A stretch of DNA of 64,000 nt from Pseudomonadota bacterium. Lineage in GTDB: Bacteria > Desulfobacterota > Binatia > Binatales > Binataceae. The notes under the pieces are model-generated. The model was not told where the DNA came from, did not search any database, and worked only from the letters and a program-made list of their open reading frames with translations. The stretch spans positions 310,001-374,000 of the forward strand of contig JAJPIF010000028.1 in assembly GCA_021324885.1 (NCBI GenBank), written 5' to 3'. The position numbers and the translations under genes were made by a program. This document shows positions 19,454 to 27,502 of the stretch, one piece after another. Each line of letters starts with the position of its first letter. The first letter of the stretch is position 1.

Positions 19454-20130
19454 TGATGCTCGATGATGGACGGCAATCCGAGCTGCGCGGTCTGATAGGC
19501 CCGGTTCAAGGCGGTCCTGTGATCGGCGAAGGCGCCCATCCGGACGCGGTAATAGGGATGTCCGTCGACGCTCAGATGGTCGACGCGGACGTCGGGAAAG
19601 TACCGGCTCAAACGCATCCCCAGGCGTTGGGCATTGGCGGAATTTGAAAAGGAACCGACCTGGACAAAATAGCCGGGCTCCAGCCGGGGCCCCATATGGA
19701 TCACGTCGATTCGCACGCGCGCCGTGCCGGGATTGACGATTCCGAGCGCGCGCGCAGCGCCATGGGACAGATCGATCTGGCGCCCCTTGACGAACGGACC
19801 GCGGTCGTTGATGCGCACTTCCACGCGGCGCCCGTTTTCCAGGTTAGTCACCAGCGTGCGCGTTCCCAGCGGCAGCGTAGTGGACGCTGCGGTCAGATCT
19901 TCCTGGTCGTAAATCTCGCCGTTGGCGGTGCGTTTCCCGTCGAATCCAGGTCCATACCATGAGGCCACGCCTATCGTGGACGACGGCGGCGGCGCGAGGG
20001 TTGACACCGGGGGCGAAGGCGCCGAACGCGGCGAGGATACCGCGCATCCGCACAGCGCGCCGGCCAGCACGATGACAATCGACAGCCGGCCGGGCCAGCT
20101 ATAACCATCCCCGTCCGTCACAACGTCCAC
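19450..20130 (-). CDS. rlpA: Septal ring lytic transglycosylase RlpA family protein (DPBB plus SPOR)
   Basis: A 226-residue lipoprotein-type protein: hydrophobic leader with LAGALCGCA, a linker, then a double-psi beta-barrel domain (IGVASWYGPGFDGKRTANGE, NDRGPF, IDLSHGAARALG) and a C-terminal SPOR domain (YFVQVGSFSNSANAQRLG). RlpA proteins bind or cleave peptidoglycan lacking stem peptides at the division septum, and SPOR targets them there. The start is GTG 20130, though a second GTG nine bases later would also do. It overlaps the metallopeptidase by 4 bp and diverges from dgt. Confidence 0.92.
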   Translation of the reverse strand: MDVVTDGDGYSWPGRLSIVIVLAGALCGCAVSSPRSAPSPPVSTLAPPPSSTIGVASWYGPGFDGKRTANGEIYDQEDLTAASTTLPLGTRTLVTNLENGRRVEVRINDRGPFVKGRQIDLSHGAARALGIVNPGTARVRIDVIHMGPRLEPGYFVQVGSFSNSANAQRLGMRLSRYFPDVRVDHLSVDGHPYYRVRMGAFADHRTALNRAYQTAQLGLPSIIEHQ

Positions 20131-20283
20131 CGCGCCCGATTATATGCGGTCAACGCCGTCAGGCGCAAAGCCTGTTCAAGAATCTGCCAAGGCTGCTTTT
20201 TGACCGCCGCGCCGCGATATACGATCGGGACGCGGTGCGCATGCAGCGCTAGCGCTCAAGACCCGCGGCGCATCGGTTTGGAT

Positions 20284-21447
20284 ATGCTTAGAACACGTAA
20301 GGAACTCGAGCAGTTCGAGCGCGCCACCCTGGCGCCGTATGCGATGCGCTCGGCCGACAGCCGCGGCCGGCGCTTTGCCCAACCCGAACATCCCTATCGC
20401 ACCGCTTTTCAGCGCGATCGCGACCGCATCATCCATTGCGCCGCTTTCCGCCGCCTGGAGTACAAGACCCAGGTTTTCGTCAATCACGAGGGCGATTACT
20501 ACCGCACCCGCCTCACCCATACGATGGAAGCGGCGCAGATTACCCGCACCGTCGCGCGCGCCCTCGGACTTAACGAGGAATTGGCGGAAGCGGTGGTGCT
20601 CTCGCACGATCTCGGCCACACTCCGTTTGGGCATGCCGGCGAAAAGGTGCTCAACGCCCTGATGCAGCCCTATGGCGGCTTCGATCACAACGCGCAAAGC
20701 CTGCGTACGGTCGATTGGATCGAGGAGCGCTACCCGAATTTTCGCGGGCTTAATCTGACCTTCGAAGTGCGCGAGGGTATCGTCAAGCACTCCGACTTCA
20801 AGCATCGGCCGGCCGCCCAGGAATTCGACGCCTCGCTCTACCCGGCGCTGGAAGCTCAGATTGTCGATCTCGCCGACGAGATCGCCTACCTCGCGCACGA
20901 TGTGGACGACGGGCTGAAATCCGGGATGCTCACGCGCGAGGAACTGGAAGCTGCTGAACTGGTGCGCAGCGCCGGACGGGCCGTGCGCCAGGCCTATCCG
21001 GATATCGAAAGCCGCAGGGGAGGGCGCTACCAGCTCGTCATTCGGATGATCGACATGATGGTTACGGACTTGATCCGCAACATCGACCGCGAGCTGGCTT
21101 CAGCGGGAATCGACAGCGTCGAGGCAGTGCGCAAGGCGGGGCGGCCACTGGCGTCGTTCAGCCCCTTGATGGCAGCGCAGGTCATGGAATTGAAGCGTCT
21201 GATGAATGACAAGCTCTACCACCATTATCGGGTCCTGCGGATGACGCAGAAGGCGGGGCGCGTTTTGACCCAGCTCTTCAACGCCTACATGGCCGAACCC
21301 GCGCAGCTTCCGCCGCATGTCGCGCAGCGCATGGAAACCGACGGTGATTCCACTGCGCGCATGATTGCTGATTACATCGCCGGCATGACCGATCGCTTTG
21401 CGCTGGACGAGTATCGCAAGTTGTTTGACCCTGACGAGCGCGTCTGA
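20284..21447 (+). CDS. dgt: Deoxyguanosinetriphosphate triphosphohydrolase-like protein
   Basis: A 387-residue HD-domain hydrolase. ATG 20284 was chosen because MLRTRKELEQFERATLAPYA is the usual start of this subfamily; the frame stays open upstream without support. Metal and catalytic residues are seen in RTRLTHTMEAAQI, in VVLSHDLGHTPFGHAGE and in a later DEIAYLAHDVDDGL block. Such enzymes cut dNTPs to the nucleoside plus triphosphate, often needing dGTP as activator. It is of the shorter (type 2) class. The TPR gene follows within about 60 bp. Confidence 0.92.
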   Translation: MLRTRKELEQFERATLAPYAMRSADSRGRRFAQPEHPYRTAFQRDRDRIIHCAAFRRLEYKTQVFVNHEGDYYRTRLTHTMEAAQITRTVARALGLNEELAEAVVLSHDLGHTPFGHAGEKVLNALMQPYGGFDHNAQSLRTVDWIEERYPNFRGLNLTFEVREGIVKHSDFKHRPAAQEFDASLYPALEAQIVDLADEIAYLAHDVDDGLKSGMLTREELEAAELVRSAGRAVRQAYPDIESRRGGRYQLVIRMIDMMVTDLIRNIDRELASAGIDSVEAVRKAGRPLASFSPLMAAQVMELKRLMNDKLYHHYRVLRMTQKAGRVLTQLFNAYMAEPAQLPPHVAQRMETDGDSTARMIADYIAGMTDRFALDEYRKLFDPDERV

Positions 21448-21507
21448 GTATTGTTGAGCACTTGGTTGTTTGGATTAATTGTCGGACGGGAGCGGCGGAG
21501 CCAAGCG

Positions 21508-22119
21508 GTGGTGCGAACTCAGGTCCTGACAATCGCGCGCGACGATCATATTGGCGATACCGTCGGCGCGATCTTCCTCGACCTCGAAGGCGGCGAGCAG
21601 GAAGTGGCGCGCCGCGTCCGCGAGTACCTCGGCGGTAAAATCCATATCCTCAAGCTTGAACTCAAGCGCGACCGCGCGATCGTCGAAGTTCAGGCCTCGC
21701 CCTTTCGAGATGAGGCCGCGCGCCTGGGCGACGCCGCCTCGGATTTAGCTCGCAAAGGCGCGCCCCGAAACGCGCTCGCAATGTTCAAACAGGCCCTGGA
21801 ACTCGATCCGCTCAGCGGCCGGACGCTGCACGAGATGGGAATCACGCTGCTTGAACTCAAGCGGCCCGCGGAAGCTTTGCCGATCCTGCGGCGAGCGCGC
21901 GAAATGCTGGGTGACAGCGTCGAGTTGCTGCGTACGCTGGCGCGGGTCTGTGTCGCCATCGAACGCATTCCCACGGCGGTCGGATATCTGGAGCGCGCGC
22001 TGGAAATGGAGCCGCGCAACCGGATGGTCCGGCGCGAGCTGATGGCTTTGGGACGCCGTCCGCCTCCAACCCCGATGCCGCTTCCCGGCTCCGCCACCGT
22101 CCGTCGTCCCCGCCACTAG
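21508..22119 (+). CDS. Tetratricopeptide-repeat protein
   Basis: About 203 residues from GTG 21508 (or 21511), preceded by GGCGGAG at 21494-21500; the frame extends to a TTG at 21451 that adds unlikely residues. After a small alpha/beta N-terminal part (about 70 residues) come at least two TPR units with the pattern A-x3-F-x-QALELDPLSGRTLHEMG, then a third, ending in a Pro-rich tail. TPR proteins are scaffolds for protein contacts. The N-terminal domain is not recognised, and the specific role is unknown. Confidence 0.8.
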   Translation: MVRTQVLTIARDDHIGDTVGAIFLDLEGGEQEVARRVREYLGGKIHILKLELKRDRAIVEVQASPFRDEAARLGDAASDLARKGAPRNALAMFKQALELDPLSGRTLHEMGITLLELKRPAEALPILRRAREMLGDSVELLRTLARVCVAIERIPTAVGYLERALEMEPRNRMVRRELMALGRRPPPTPMPLPGSATVRRPRH

Positions 22120-22192
22120 GCCGGGCCTCCCGCCTTGTCAACGTGAGGGACTGTTCGGTGCTGATTGTGCCACCAGCGTGGCGTGCTTTTCC

Positions 22193-22263
22193 TCAAAGGC
22201 GTTGCAGCCGCTCGGCGAGCTGGTTGAAATCGTAAGCAGGATCGACAGGGATGCGTAGGAAGC
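22193..22263 (-). pseudogene. Possible C-terminal remnant of a degraded gene
   Basis: Read on the minus strand, codons ending at TGA (22193-22195) give GFLRIPVDPAYDFNQLAERL followed by QRL. This has the look of a genuine protein C terminus: balanced composition, amphipathic last helix. The frame upstream loses coding character within about 20 codons in a low-complexity CT-rich stretch. No family is recognised. It may be the tail of a gene lost by deletion, or chance. Confidence 0.25.
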
Positions 22264-22411
22264 CGGAACGAGCGGCTCTCCGTTGCTCCTCTCTCACTCC
22301 TCGCTCTCTTTCCTCAGTTCCCTCTACCCCTTGCCTTGCGGCGTTAGCGGCCGGGGGGATATGGTAAGGGTCAGCGCTGAGCTAATCGGTTCGCCGGAGG
22401 GGAGCACGACG

Positions 22412-22723
22412 ATGGCTCCGAAGCAAACCTCCCACAGCAGCCCTGAGCAGCCGCTGCGTCATCGCTATCATGCGCTGCTTGAACCGCGTCAGAGTCTGAC
22501 CAGTGAACAGCATCTGATGCTCGCCGTTATCGCGGATGCGGTCGCTCTCACGATGCGCGACGAGCCCGCCCACCATCATGCGGCGGCACAAGCATGGGAC
22601 TGGATACTGGGATATGGACACGCCAGCGTTTCATTCGAGGACGCCTGCGACGCGGTCGGCTTGGACTATCGCGCAATCCGCAAGTATCTGCGCCGCCTGC
22701 GCGGCAACCATCGCAGCCATTGA
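22412..22723 (+). CDS. Small conserved-looking helical (HTH-like) protein
   Basis: 103 residues from ATG 22412, preceded by a strong GGAGGGGAG (22397-22405). The frame continues further upstream but without support. After a disordered start the protein is helical. It ends in FEDACDAVGLDYRAIRKYLR, which reads as a helix-turn-helix hairpin of the sort found in short proteins of soil deltaproteobacterial and Methylomirabilota-like genomes. There is no catalytic motif. A nucleic-acid-binding role is possible but unproven. It is isolated, and the next gene converges on it. Confidence 0.6.
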   Translation: MAPKQTSHSSPEQPLRHRYHALLEPRQSLTSEQHLMLAVIADAVALTMRDEPAHHHAAAQAWDWILGYGHASVSFEDACDAVGLDYRAIRKYLRRLRGNHRSH

Positions 22724-22870
22724 TTCGTTATTTTTTGGTGTTCGCTCTCGCAACATTCAGTCGTGCTAAGTGTAGTCGAATTCCGTGGCCTCCCACCGGC
22801 ATTAAAATGAAAGTGCCTCGCCTCCACCCTTTCCCTGACCGGGATTAGGGTGCCTGACATGGTTGGAGCG

Positions 22871-22892
22871 GAAGCCCGGAATCCCAGGCTTC
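22871..22892. repeat. Short hairpin between convergent genes
   Basis: GAAGCC (22871-22876) and GGCTTC (22887-22892) form a 6-bp perfect stem around a 10-nt loop in the 260-bp gap between two convergent genes. It has no T-run, so it is not a standard intrinsic terminator. It could be a REP-like element, an RNA-end hairpin or chance. Confidence 0.3.
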
Positions 22893-22983
22893 GGATTGGG
22901 TCCGTGCCGGTGGAAAGCGGACCAGCAACTCCGTCCTGCGGCGGCGCAGTCGCAGCCTGTAGAGGCGGCATCGGCGCTGGTAC

Positions 22984-23787
22984 TCACGAATCCGCCACAG
23001 GTTCCTTTTGAACTGATAGCTCGACGACGCGTTTGTCGAAGTTGCGCCGTCCACCGTCTTCTCGCGCCTCATAAATATTATCCAATTCCGCAATGGTGGC
23101 CGCCGAAAGCTGGAACAGTCCTTCGCGATTGATCACAAACGCATCCGTCATCTTGCCGACACCGCCGGCAGCTTCGGCGCGCTTTTTGGCCTCGAAAGCC
23201 ACCCACAATGCTTCGTTAAGCCGGAAAGCCTGAGTATAGCGGTACCACGCGAAAACTCCCTCGACGTGCCGGTTGCCCATCCCGGCGTAAGCGTGCGCGA
23301 CCATGTCCCAACTGGTCCAAATTCCCGGGTCCTCGATCACGATCACGTGCCCTGCGCCGTCGTAGCCGCCCAGCAGAAGGGTCAAGCCGAGCGAGAATTC
23401 CGCGATCCTGGCATTCAGCTCCATCAGCACGCCTTCATGCAACGTAGACTGTTTTTGATGGTATTCGGCGAACGATTTGATGCCGGCCAGCGGGCGCAGG
23501 ATTTCGTCCTCGATCCGGCGTTCGCGAATTACCTGGAATTGTTCCTTGAGCACTTCGGCGATGTCGCGGATGCGGTCCTTGCCGCGAATCAATTTGCGCG
23601 CGTCATCGATCAGGTCCGGCTCGTGCATCGTGCCGGAGGTGAGCAGGACCGCGTTGCGGGCGATCGGGATCGCCTTGCTGCGGTCGGGTTCGAAGGTGAG
23701 CGTCATGTCACCGGTCGAGATCATCCGATCCGAAACCGTGATTACCGTCTGACCTCCGTCACAAAGGGCCGCTATAAGCTGAGTCAT
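22984..23787 (-). CDS. Proteasome-like Ntn hydrolase (HslV/beta-subunit-like), substrate unknown
   Basis: A 267-residue protein whose N terminus fits the Ntn-hydrolase pattern of proteasome beta subunits. Met is followed directly by Thr2, which methionine aminopeptidase would expose as Thr1. Then come a SDR motif (Asp20, the Asp17 equivalent) and SKAIPI with Lys38 (the Lys33 equivalent), followed by VLLTSGTMHEPDLI, where proteasome subunits have a similar strand and helix. The rest is alpha/beta with a long helical middle. No HslU, Mpa/ARC ATPase or second subunit is next to it. It diverges from the LLM gene at 23925. The similarity is by motif order and needs a profile search. Confidence 0.7.
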   Translation of the reverse strand: MTQLIAALCDGGQTVITVSDRMISTGDMTLTFEPDRSKAIPIARNAVLLTSGTMHEPDLIDDARKLIRGKDRIRDIAEVLKEQFQVIRERRIEDEILRPLAGIKSFAEYHQKQSTLHEGVLMELNARIAEFSLGLTLLLGGYDGAGHVIVIEDPGIWTSWDMVAHAYAGMGNRHVEGVFAWYRYTQAFRLNEALWVAFEAKKRAEAAGGVGKMTDAFVINREGLFQLSAATIAELDNIYEAREDGGRRNFDKRVVELSVQKEPVADS

Positions 23788-23924
23788 CCGCCTCTCAAGA
23801 CCGCGCGGCCACCACTGCCGCGGTGTAAATCACCGCTATTATCGCACCAGATGGAGCATAATCGAAGCCCAACGCGGTTGACGTACGATTCAGTTCAGAC
23901 ACGGTTCATGTTATTTCGCAAGGC

Positions 23925-24767
23925 ATGAAGTTCGGATTATTCGGAATCAACATGCGTCCCTGCGATAATCCCGCGACTGCGGCCCGGGTCGCGCGTGCCG
24001 CCGAGGAGGCGGGTTTCGACAGCCTGTGGACCGGCGAGCATATCGTGCTGGCCGATCCGCAGACGCCGCCTTCGCCGATGCCGCCCGATGTGGCGTTTGT
24101 CGATTCCGCGGTGGCGCTGGCTTACGCTGCGGCGCACACCAAAAGCATCAAGCTCGCCACCGGCATTATAATTTTGCCGCAACGAAATCCGGTGGTGCTG
24201 GCCAAGCAGCTGGCTTCGGTCGACGTGGTGTCGGGCGGGCGGCTGATCTGCGGCTTCGGCATCGGATCGTTGGCGTTGGAGTACGCTTCGCTGGGCGTGC
24301 CCTTCGCGCACAAGGGCCAGCGCGCCGAGGAGTACATCGGTGCGATGAAAGCGCTATGGACGATGGAAAAGGCGGAATTCCATGGCCGTTTCGTATCTTT
24401 CTCCGGTGTGCGCGCCGAACCGCGTCCGGTACAGAAACCGTGTCCGCCCATTATCTTCGGTGGCAACTCCAAATATGCATTCAGCCGCACCGCGCGTCTG
24501 GGCGACGGATGGTTCGGCTTCGCTCTGGATCACGCTCGTACCGCGAATTATATCGACGCAATTCGTCAGGCTTGTGAACACCATGGCCGCAGCTTCGATC
24601 AGATCGAGATTAGCGTCACCCCGCGCGTCCGCGTCGATTGCGGGATCGTGGAACAATACGCGGAACTCGGAGTGCATCGTATAGTCCTGTACGCGCGCGC
24701 CGGCGATGAAGCCGGGATGCTCGATTTCATCCGCGCGTCGGAGCGCGAAGTGATTGGCCGCCTTTAG
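23925..24767 (+). CDS. LLM-class (luciferase-like) F420- or FMN-dependent oxidoreductase
   Basis: A 280-residue TIM-barrel protein of the luciferase-like monooxygenase family. The typical blocks are FDSLWTGEHIVL near the start, IKLATGIIILPQRNPVVLAKQLASVD, then SGGRLICGFGIGSL and the later PPIIFGGNSKYAF. The length and the TIGR03619-like start (MKFGLFGINMRPCDNP) suit an F420-using member, but the cofactor is not decided by sequence alone. It overlaps no neighbour and stands 137 bp from the divergent Ntn hydrolase. Three more members of the superfamily occur at 44-49 kb. Confidence 0.88.
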   Translation: MKFGLFGINMRPCDNPATAARVARAAEEAGFDSLWTGEHIVLADPQTPPSPMPPDVAFVDSAVALAYAAAHTKSIKLATGIIILPQRNPVVLAKQLASVDVVSGGRLICGFGIGSLALEYASLGVPFAHKGQRAEEYIGAMKALWTMEKAEFHGRFVSFSGVRAEPRPVQKPCPPIIFGGNSKYAFSRTARLGDGWFGFALDHARTANYIDAIRQACEHHGRSFDQIEISVTPRVRVDCGIVEQYAELGVHRIVLYARAGDEAGMLDFIRASEREVIGRL

Positions 24768-24961
24768 CTGCGGCTGCAATACCACCAGGCGGATAGCGCG
24801 ACATAGTGTTGGGTTGCATGATTTGATCGCGGCTTATTCTTATCCTTGGCCGGCATTTTCTGCTATAAATACGGGGTACAAGGCGTTCCCGTGTAAGTTG
24901 GCGAAGGAGCCGCCATTGGTGAATTCGTTCGCAATCTATTATTCGGTTGTGGAGTAAGCCC

Positions 24962-26641
24962 GTGAAAAGATTTCCACCGCTCAATCCGTTCGATTCGAGC
25001 CGCTATGTCGGTGCCGTATTCGAAATAGAACCGGCCTCGGCCAAGGTTGTTCTTTCGACTTTGGACCCGCATCTGGTGGAGGTCGGGAAATTCGTGGTGA
25101 TTGACTGCGGCGACACCGTGCTCTTCGCGCGCATTGCCAGCATCAGCTCGCCCCGGCCCCTGGAAACGGCCGCCCCCGCCAACCACGGTTCAGCAGGCTC
25201 GACTACGGCGACAATTGATCTGCTGACCACTATCGATACCGACGGCGGAAATGCGATGCGGGGAATCCAGGCGTATCCGCATCCGGAAAGCCGCGTCTAT
25301 GCAGCGCCGCCCGAGCTTCTTCAGTGGCTTTTCGAGTGCAACCAGGCGCGCGTCACGGGAGATGAAGACAAACCGATCATGCTGAATCTGATTTCGCTTG
25401 GCGACGGGATCGAGGTCGGGCTGTCTCCCGAGCGCACGTTCGGCCGCCATTGCGCCGTGCTGGGAGCCACCGGGGTTGGCAAGAGCTGGACGCTCGCCAA
25501 GCTGCTGGAGGAAGCAAGCCGCTATTCCTCCAAGATGATCCTGGTCGACAGCAGTGGCGAATATCACACTTTGGCCCTGCCGGGTGTGCGCCACGTGCAT
25601 ATCGGAGCCGACCCTTCGGGCAGAGAGCAGGTCGAGGAAGTGGCGATGCCCTACTTCGACCTGACCGAATCGGACATGTTCGCCCTGTTCAAACCGACCG
25701 GACCGACTCAGCCGGTCAAGCTGCGGGCCGCGATCAAGAGTTTGAAACTGTCCAGGGTTCCGCATCTGTCCACCGGCGGCGTGGTGATGAAAGCGGGAAA
25801 GCTGAAGGCACCATTCGAAGCGGCCATGATCGCCAAGGCGCGCGAGCTCAACGACCCGCGGGCCAACTTCGATATCACCAAGCTGCCGGCGCAGATCGAC
25901 GCTGAATGCGTGTTCCCAGTTGGCGGATTTGCCTCACAACCGGATCCGACCCGTTTTGGCGCACCCAATGAGTTGGAGCGCAGCAACTGTATCAACCTGA
26001 TTACGCGAATCGAGGACATGTTGAACGCGCCCGAACTCGCCTGCGTGTTTCGGCCCGGCAAGACCAGGCCGATCTTCGATGAGATCGACAACTTCATTGA
26101 AGATCCTGAGGCGAAGGTTCTACGCATCTCATTGAAGTTCCTGCCCTTTTCACACGATGCGCGCGAAATCATTGCCAATGCCCTTGGGCGGCGGATGCTG
26201 GACATGGCGCGGCGGGGCAGATTTGATAATTCGCCCGTCGTGCTGGTCTTGGACGAGGCGCATTATTTCCTCAACCGCGAGTTCAACGAAGAAACCTCAA
26301 TTGACGGGCTGAACTCATTTGAATTGATCGCCAAGGAGGGCAGAAAGCTCTCGCTCTGTTTCTGTCTGGCAACTCAGCGTCCTCGCGACATACCGGAAGG
26401 TATTTTGAGCCAGATTGGCACCTTGATTATCCATCGGCTTAACAACCAGATGGACCGCGTGGCGGTCGAGAGCGCTTCCAGCGGCGCTGATCAGTCGGTC
26501 ATGTCGTTTGTGCCGGGCCTGGCTGAAGGTCAGGCCGTGATAATCGGCGCGGACCTTCCTCTTCCCCTACCCGTACGGATCATCCGGCCGACCTATCCGC
26601 CGCATTCACGCGGGGCTGATTATCAGCGGCAGTGGAGGTAA
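24962..26641 (+). CDS. HerA-type FtsK-superfamily ATPase (DUF87)
   Basis: 559 residues from GTG 24962, chosen because GGAG at 24951-24954 is well placed. A HAS-barrel-like beta domain comes first, then Walker A GATGVGKSWTLAKLL, DSSGEYHTL, Walker B VVLVLDEAHYFL, a sensor block CFCLATQRPRDIPEGILSQI and an arginine-finger region IIHRLNNQMDRVAVES. This is the hexameric HerA translocase layout. HerA normally works with the NurA nuclease in end resection, or with Sir2-type and other effectors in phage defence. No such partner lies next to this gene. A TATAAAT at 24864-24870 may be part of its promoter. Confidence 0.88.
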   Translation: MKRFPPLNPFDSSRYVGAVFEIEPASAKVVLSTLDPHLVEVGKFVVIDCGDTVLFARIASISSPRPLETAAPANHGSAGSTTATIDLLTTIDTDGGNAMRGIQAYPHPESRVYAAPPELLQWLFECNQARVTGDEDKPIMLNLISLGDGIEVGLSPERTFGRHCAVLGATGVGKSWTLAKLLEEASRYSSKMILVDSSGEYHTLALPGVRHVHIGADPSGREQVEEVAMPYFDLTESDMFALFKPTGPTQPVKLRAAIKSLKLSRVPHLSTGGVVMKAGKLKAPFEAAMIAKARELNDPRANFDITKLPAQIDAECVFPVGGFASQPDPTRFGAPNELERSNCINLITRIEDMLNAPELACVFRPGKTRPIFDEIDNFIEDPEAKVLRISLKFLPFSHDAREIIANALGRRMLDMARRGRFDNSPVVLVLDEAHYFLNREFNEETSIDGLNSFELIAKEGRKLSLCFCLATQRPRDIPEGILSQIGTLIIHRLNNQMDRVAVESASSGADQSVMSFVPGLAEGQAVIIGADLPLPLPVRIIRPTYPPHSRGADYQRQWR

Positions 26642-26658
26642 CGAGAACATGGCAGCGG

Positions 26659-27375
26659 TCAGCGCCATGGCACCTTGACGGATTCCGTAGCCCCGGTTTC
26701 GTTATTGACCAGGACCATCTCCAGATTGGTGTACGAGCCCTTGGGGAAAAAGACGTACCCGCTTACCGTGAAGTCCTTGCGCACCACGGTGTCGTTCAGG
26801 GCCAATCCGCGGATCTGGGCATCAGCCTGACTCTGCGCTTCGGCCTGTCCGAGCGGGGCGCTCCATAACGCGCCCTGGGTCACGCCGACCGCGGCGCCGA
26901 TTGCCGCGCCCGGTCCAACTCCGCCAGCGGCCAGCCCGGCCAGCGCGCCGACTGCCGATCCGACGGCGCCTTCGGCCGCGCCGCCGAGCGCGCCGCTTTC
27001 AACCGCCGCTTTCAGCTTGTTGGCTCCGCCGGCTTCGCGCGCCGCTTCGATCGGCGGGACCGGCGCGATCCGCTCGCCATATTGGTTCAATGCGAACACC
27101 TGGCTGGGATGGATGGTGCGGCCTTCGTCGCTTCCATTGGCGATCGCGACATAAACCGGAATCAGATTTCCCACCGGTTTGTCAGCTTCATTAACGACCG
27201 TAAGCTCACCGTCGATTGGCGTGGGTACCACTTTGCGTTCGGTTGCGAGCGGCGCCGGCGCGACCGCGCACGCGCACCAAATCAGTGCCGCGGCGCCGGC
27301 AAGCGAGGCGCGCAAAACGCGAGCAAGGCCTCGCGGAAAGCCACAAGCCGGCCAATCGTCCAAGGCATTTTTCAT
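26659..27375 (-). CDS. Envelope protein with glycine-zipper segment
   Basis: About 238 residues from ATG 27375 (an in-frame start at 27438 is possible). The leader RASLAGAAALIWCACAVAP reads as an export or lipoprotein signal. Then follow a beta-rich domain (TPIDGELTVVNEADKPVG), a small-residue run with repeated Gly-x3-Gly at about residues 130-170 (GGAAEGAVGSAVGALAGLAA), and a second beta region. Glycine zippers insert in or pack against membranes. It is probably an outer-membrane or periplasmic structural protein of unknown role. It converges on the HerA gene with a 17-bp gap. Confidence 0.65.
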   Translation of the reverse strand: MKNALDDWPACGFPRGLARVLRASLAGAAALIWCACAVAPAPLATERKVVPTPIDGELTVVNEADKPVGNLIPVYVAIANGSDEGRTIHPSQVFALNQYGERIAPVPPIEAAREAGGANKLKAAVESGALGGAAEGAVGSAVGALAGLAAGGVGPGAAIGAAVGVTQGALWSAPLGQAEAQSQADAQIRGLALNDTVVRKDFTVSGYVFFPKGSYTNLEMVLVNNETGATESVKVPWR

Positions 27376-27502
27376 CCGCCGTCCCACGTCAATGGCATCA
27401 GCATAACGCGGATCAGAGGGCGCCAAAACAGGGTCCACGCAGCGTAAGGCAACCCTTTTAAGCCGCGCCTTTCGTTTTGTGCGGGAGCCAGCCGGGTCCG
27501 AG

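Noticed and set aside
24754-24957. Open frame of 67 codons upstream of the HerA gene
   Set aside because: It has no ribosome-binding site and promoter-like AT-rich content; composition is not coding-like.
22984-26641. A phage-defence island formed by the Ntn hydrolase and HerA
   Set aside because: No nuclease, Sir2, TIR or other effector, no integrase or tRNA insertion and no composition shift; an ordinary metabolic gene lies between them.
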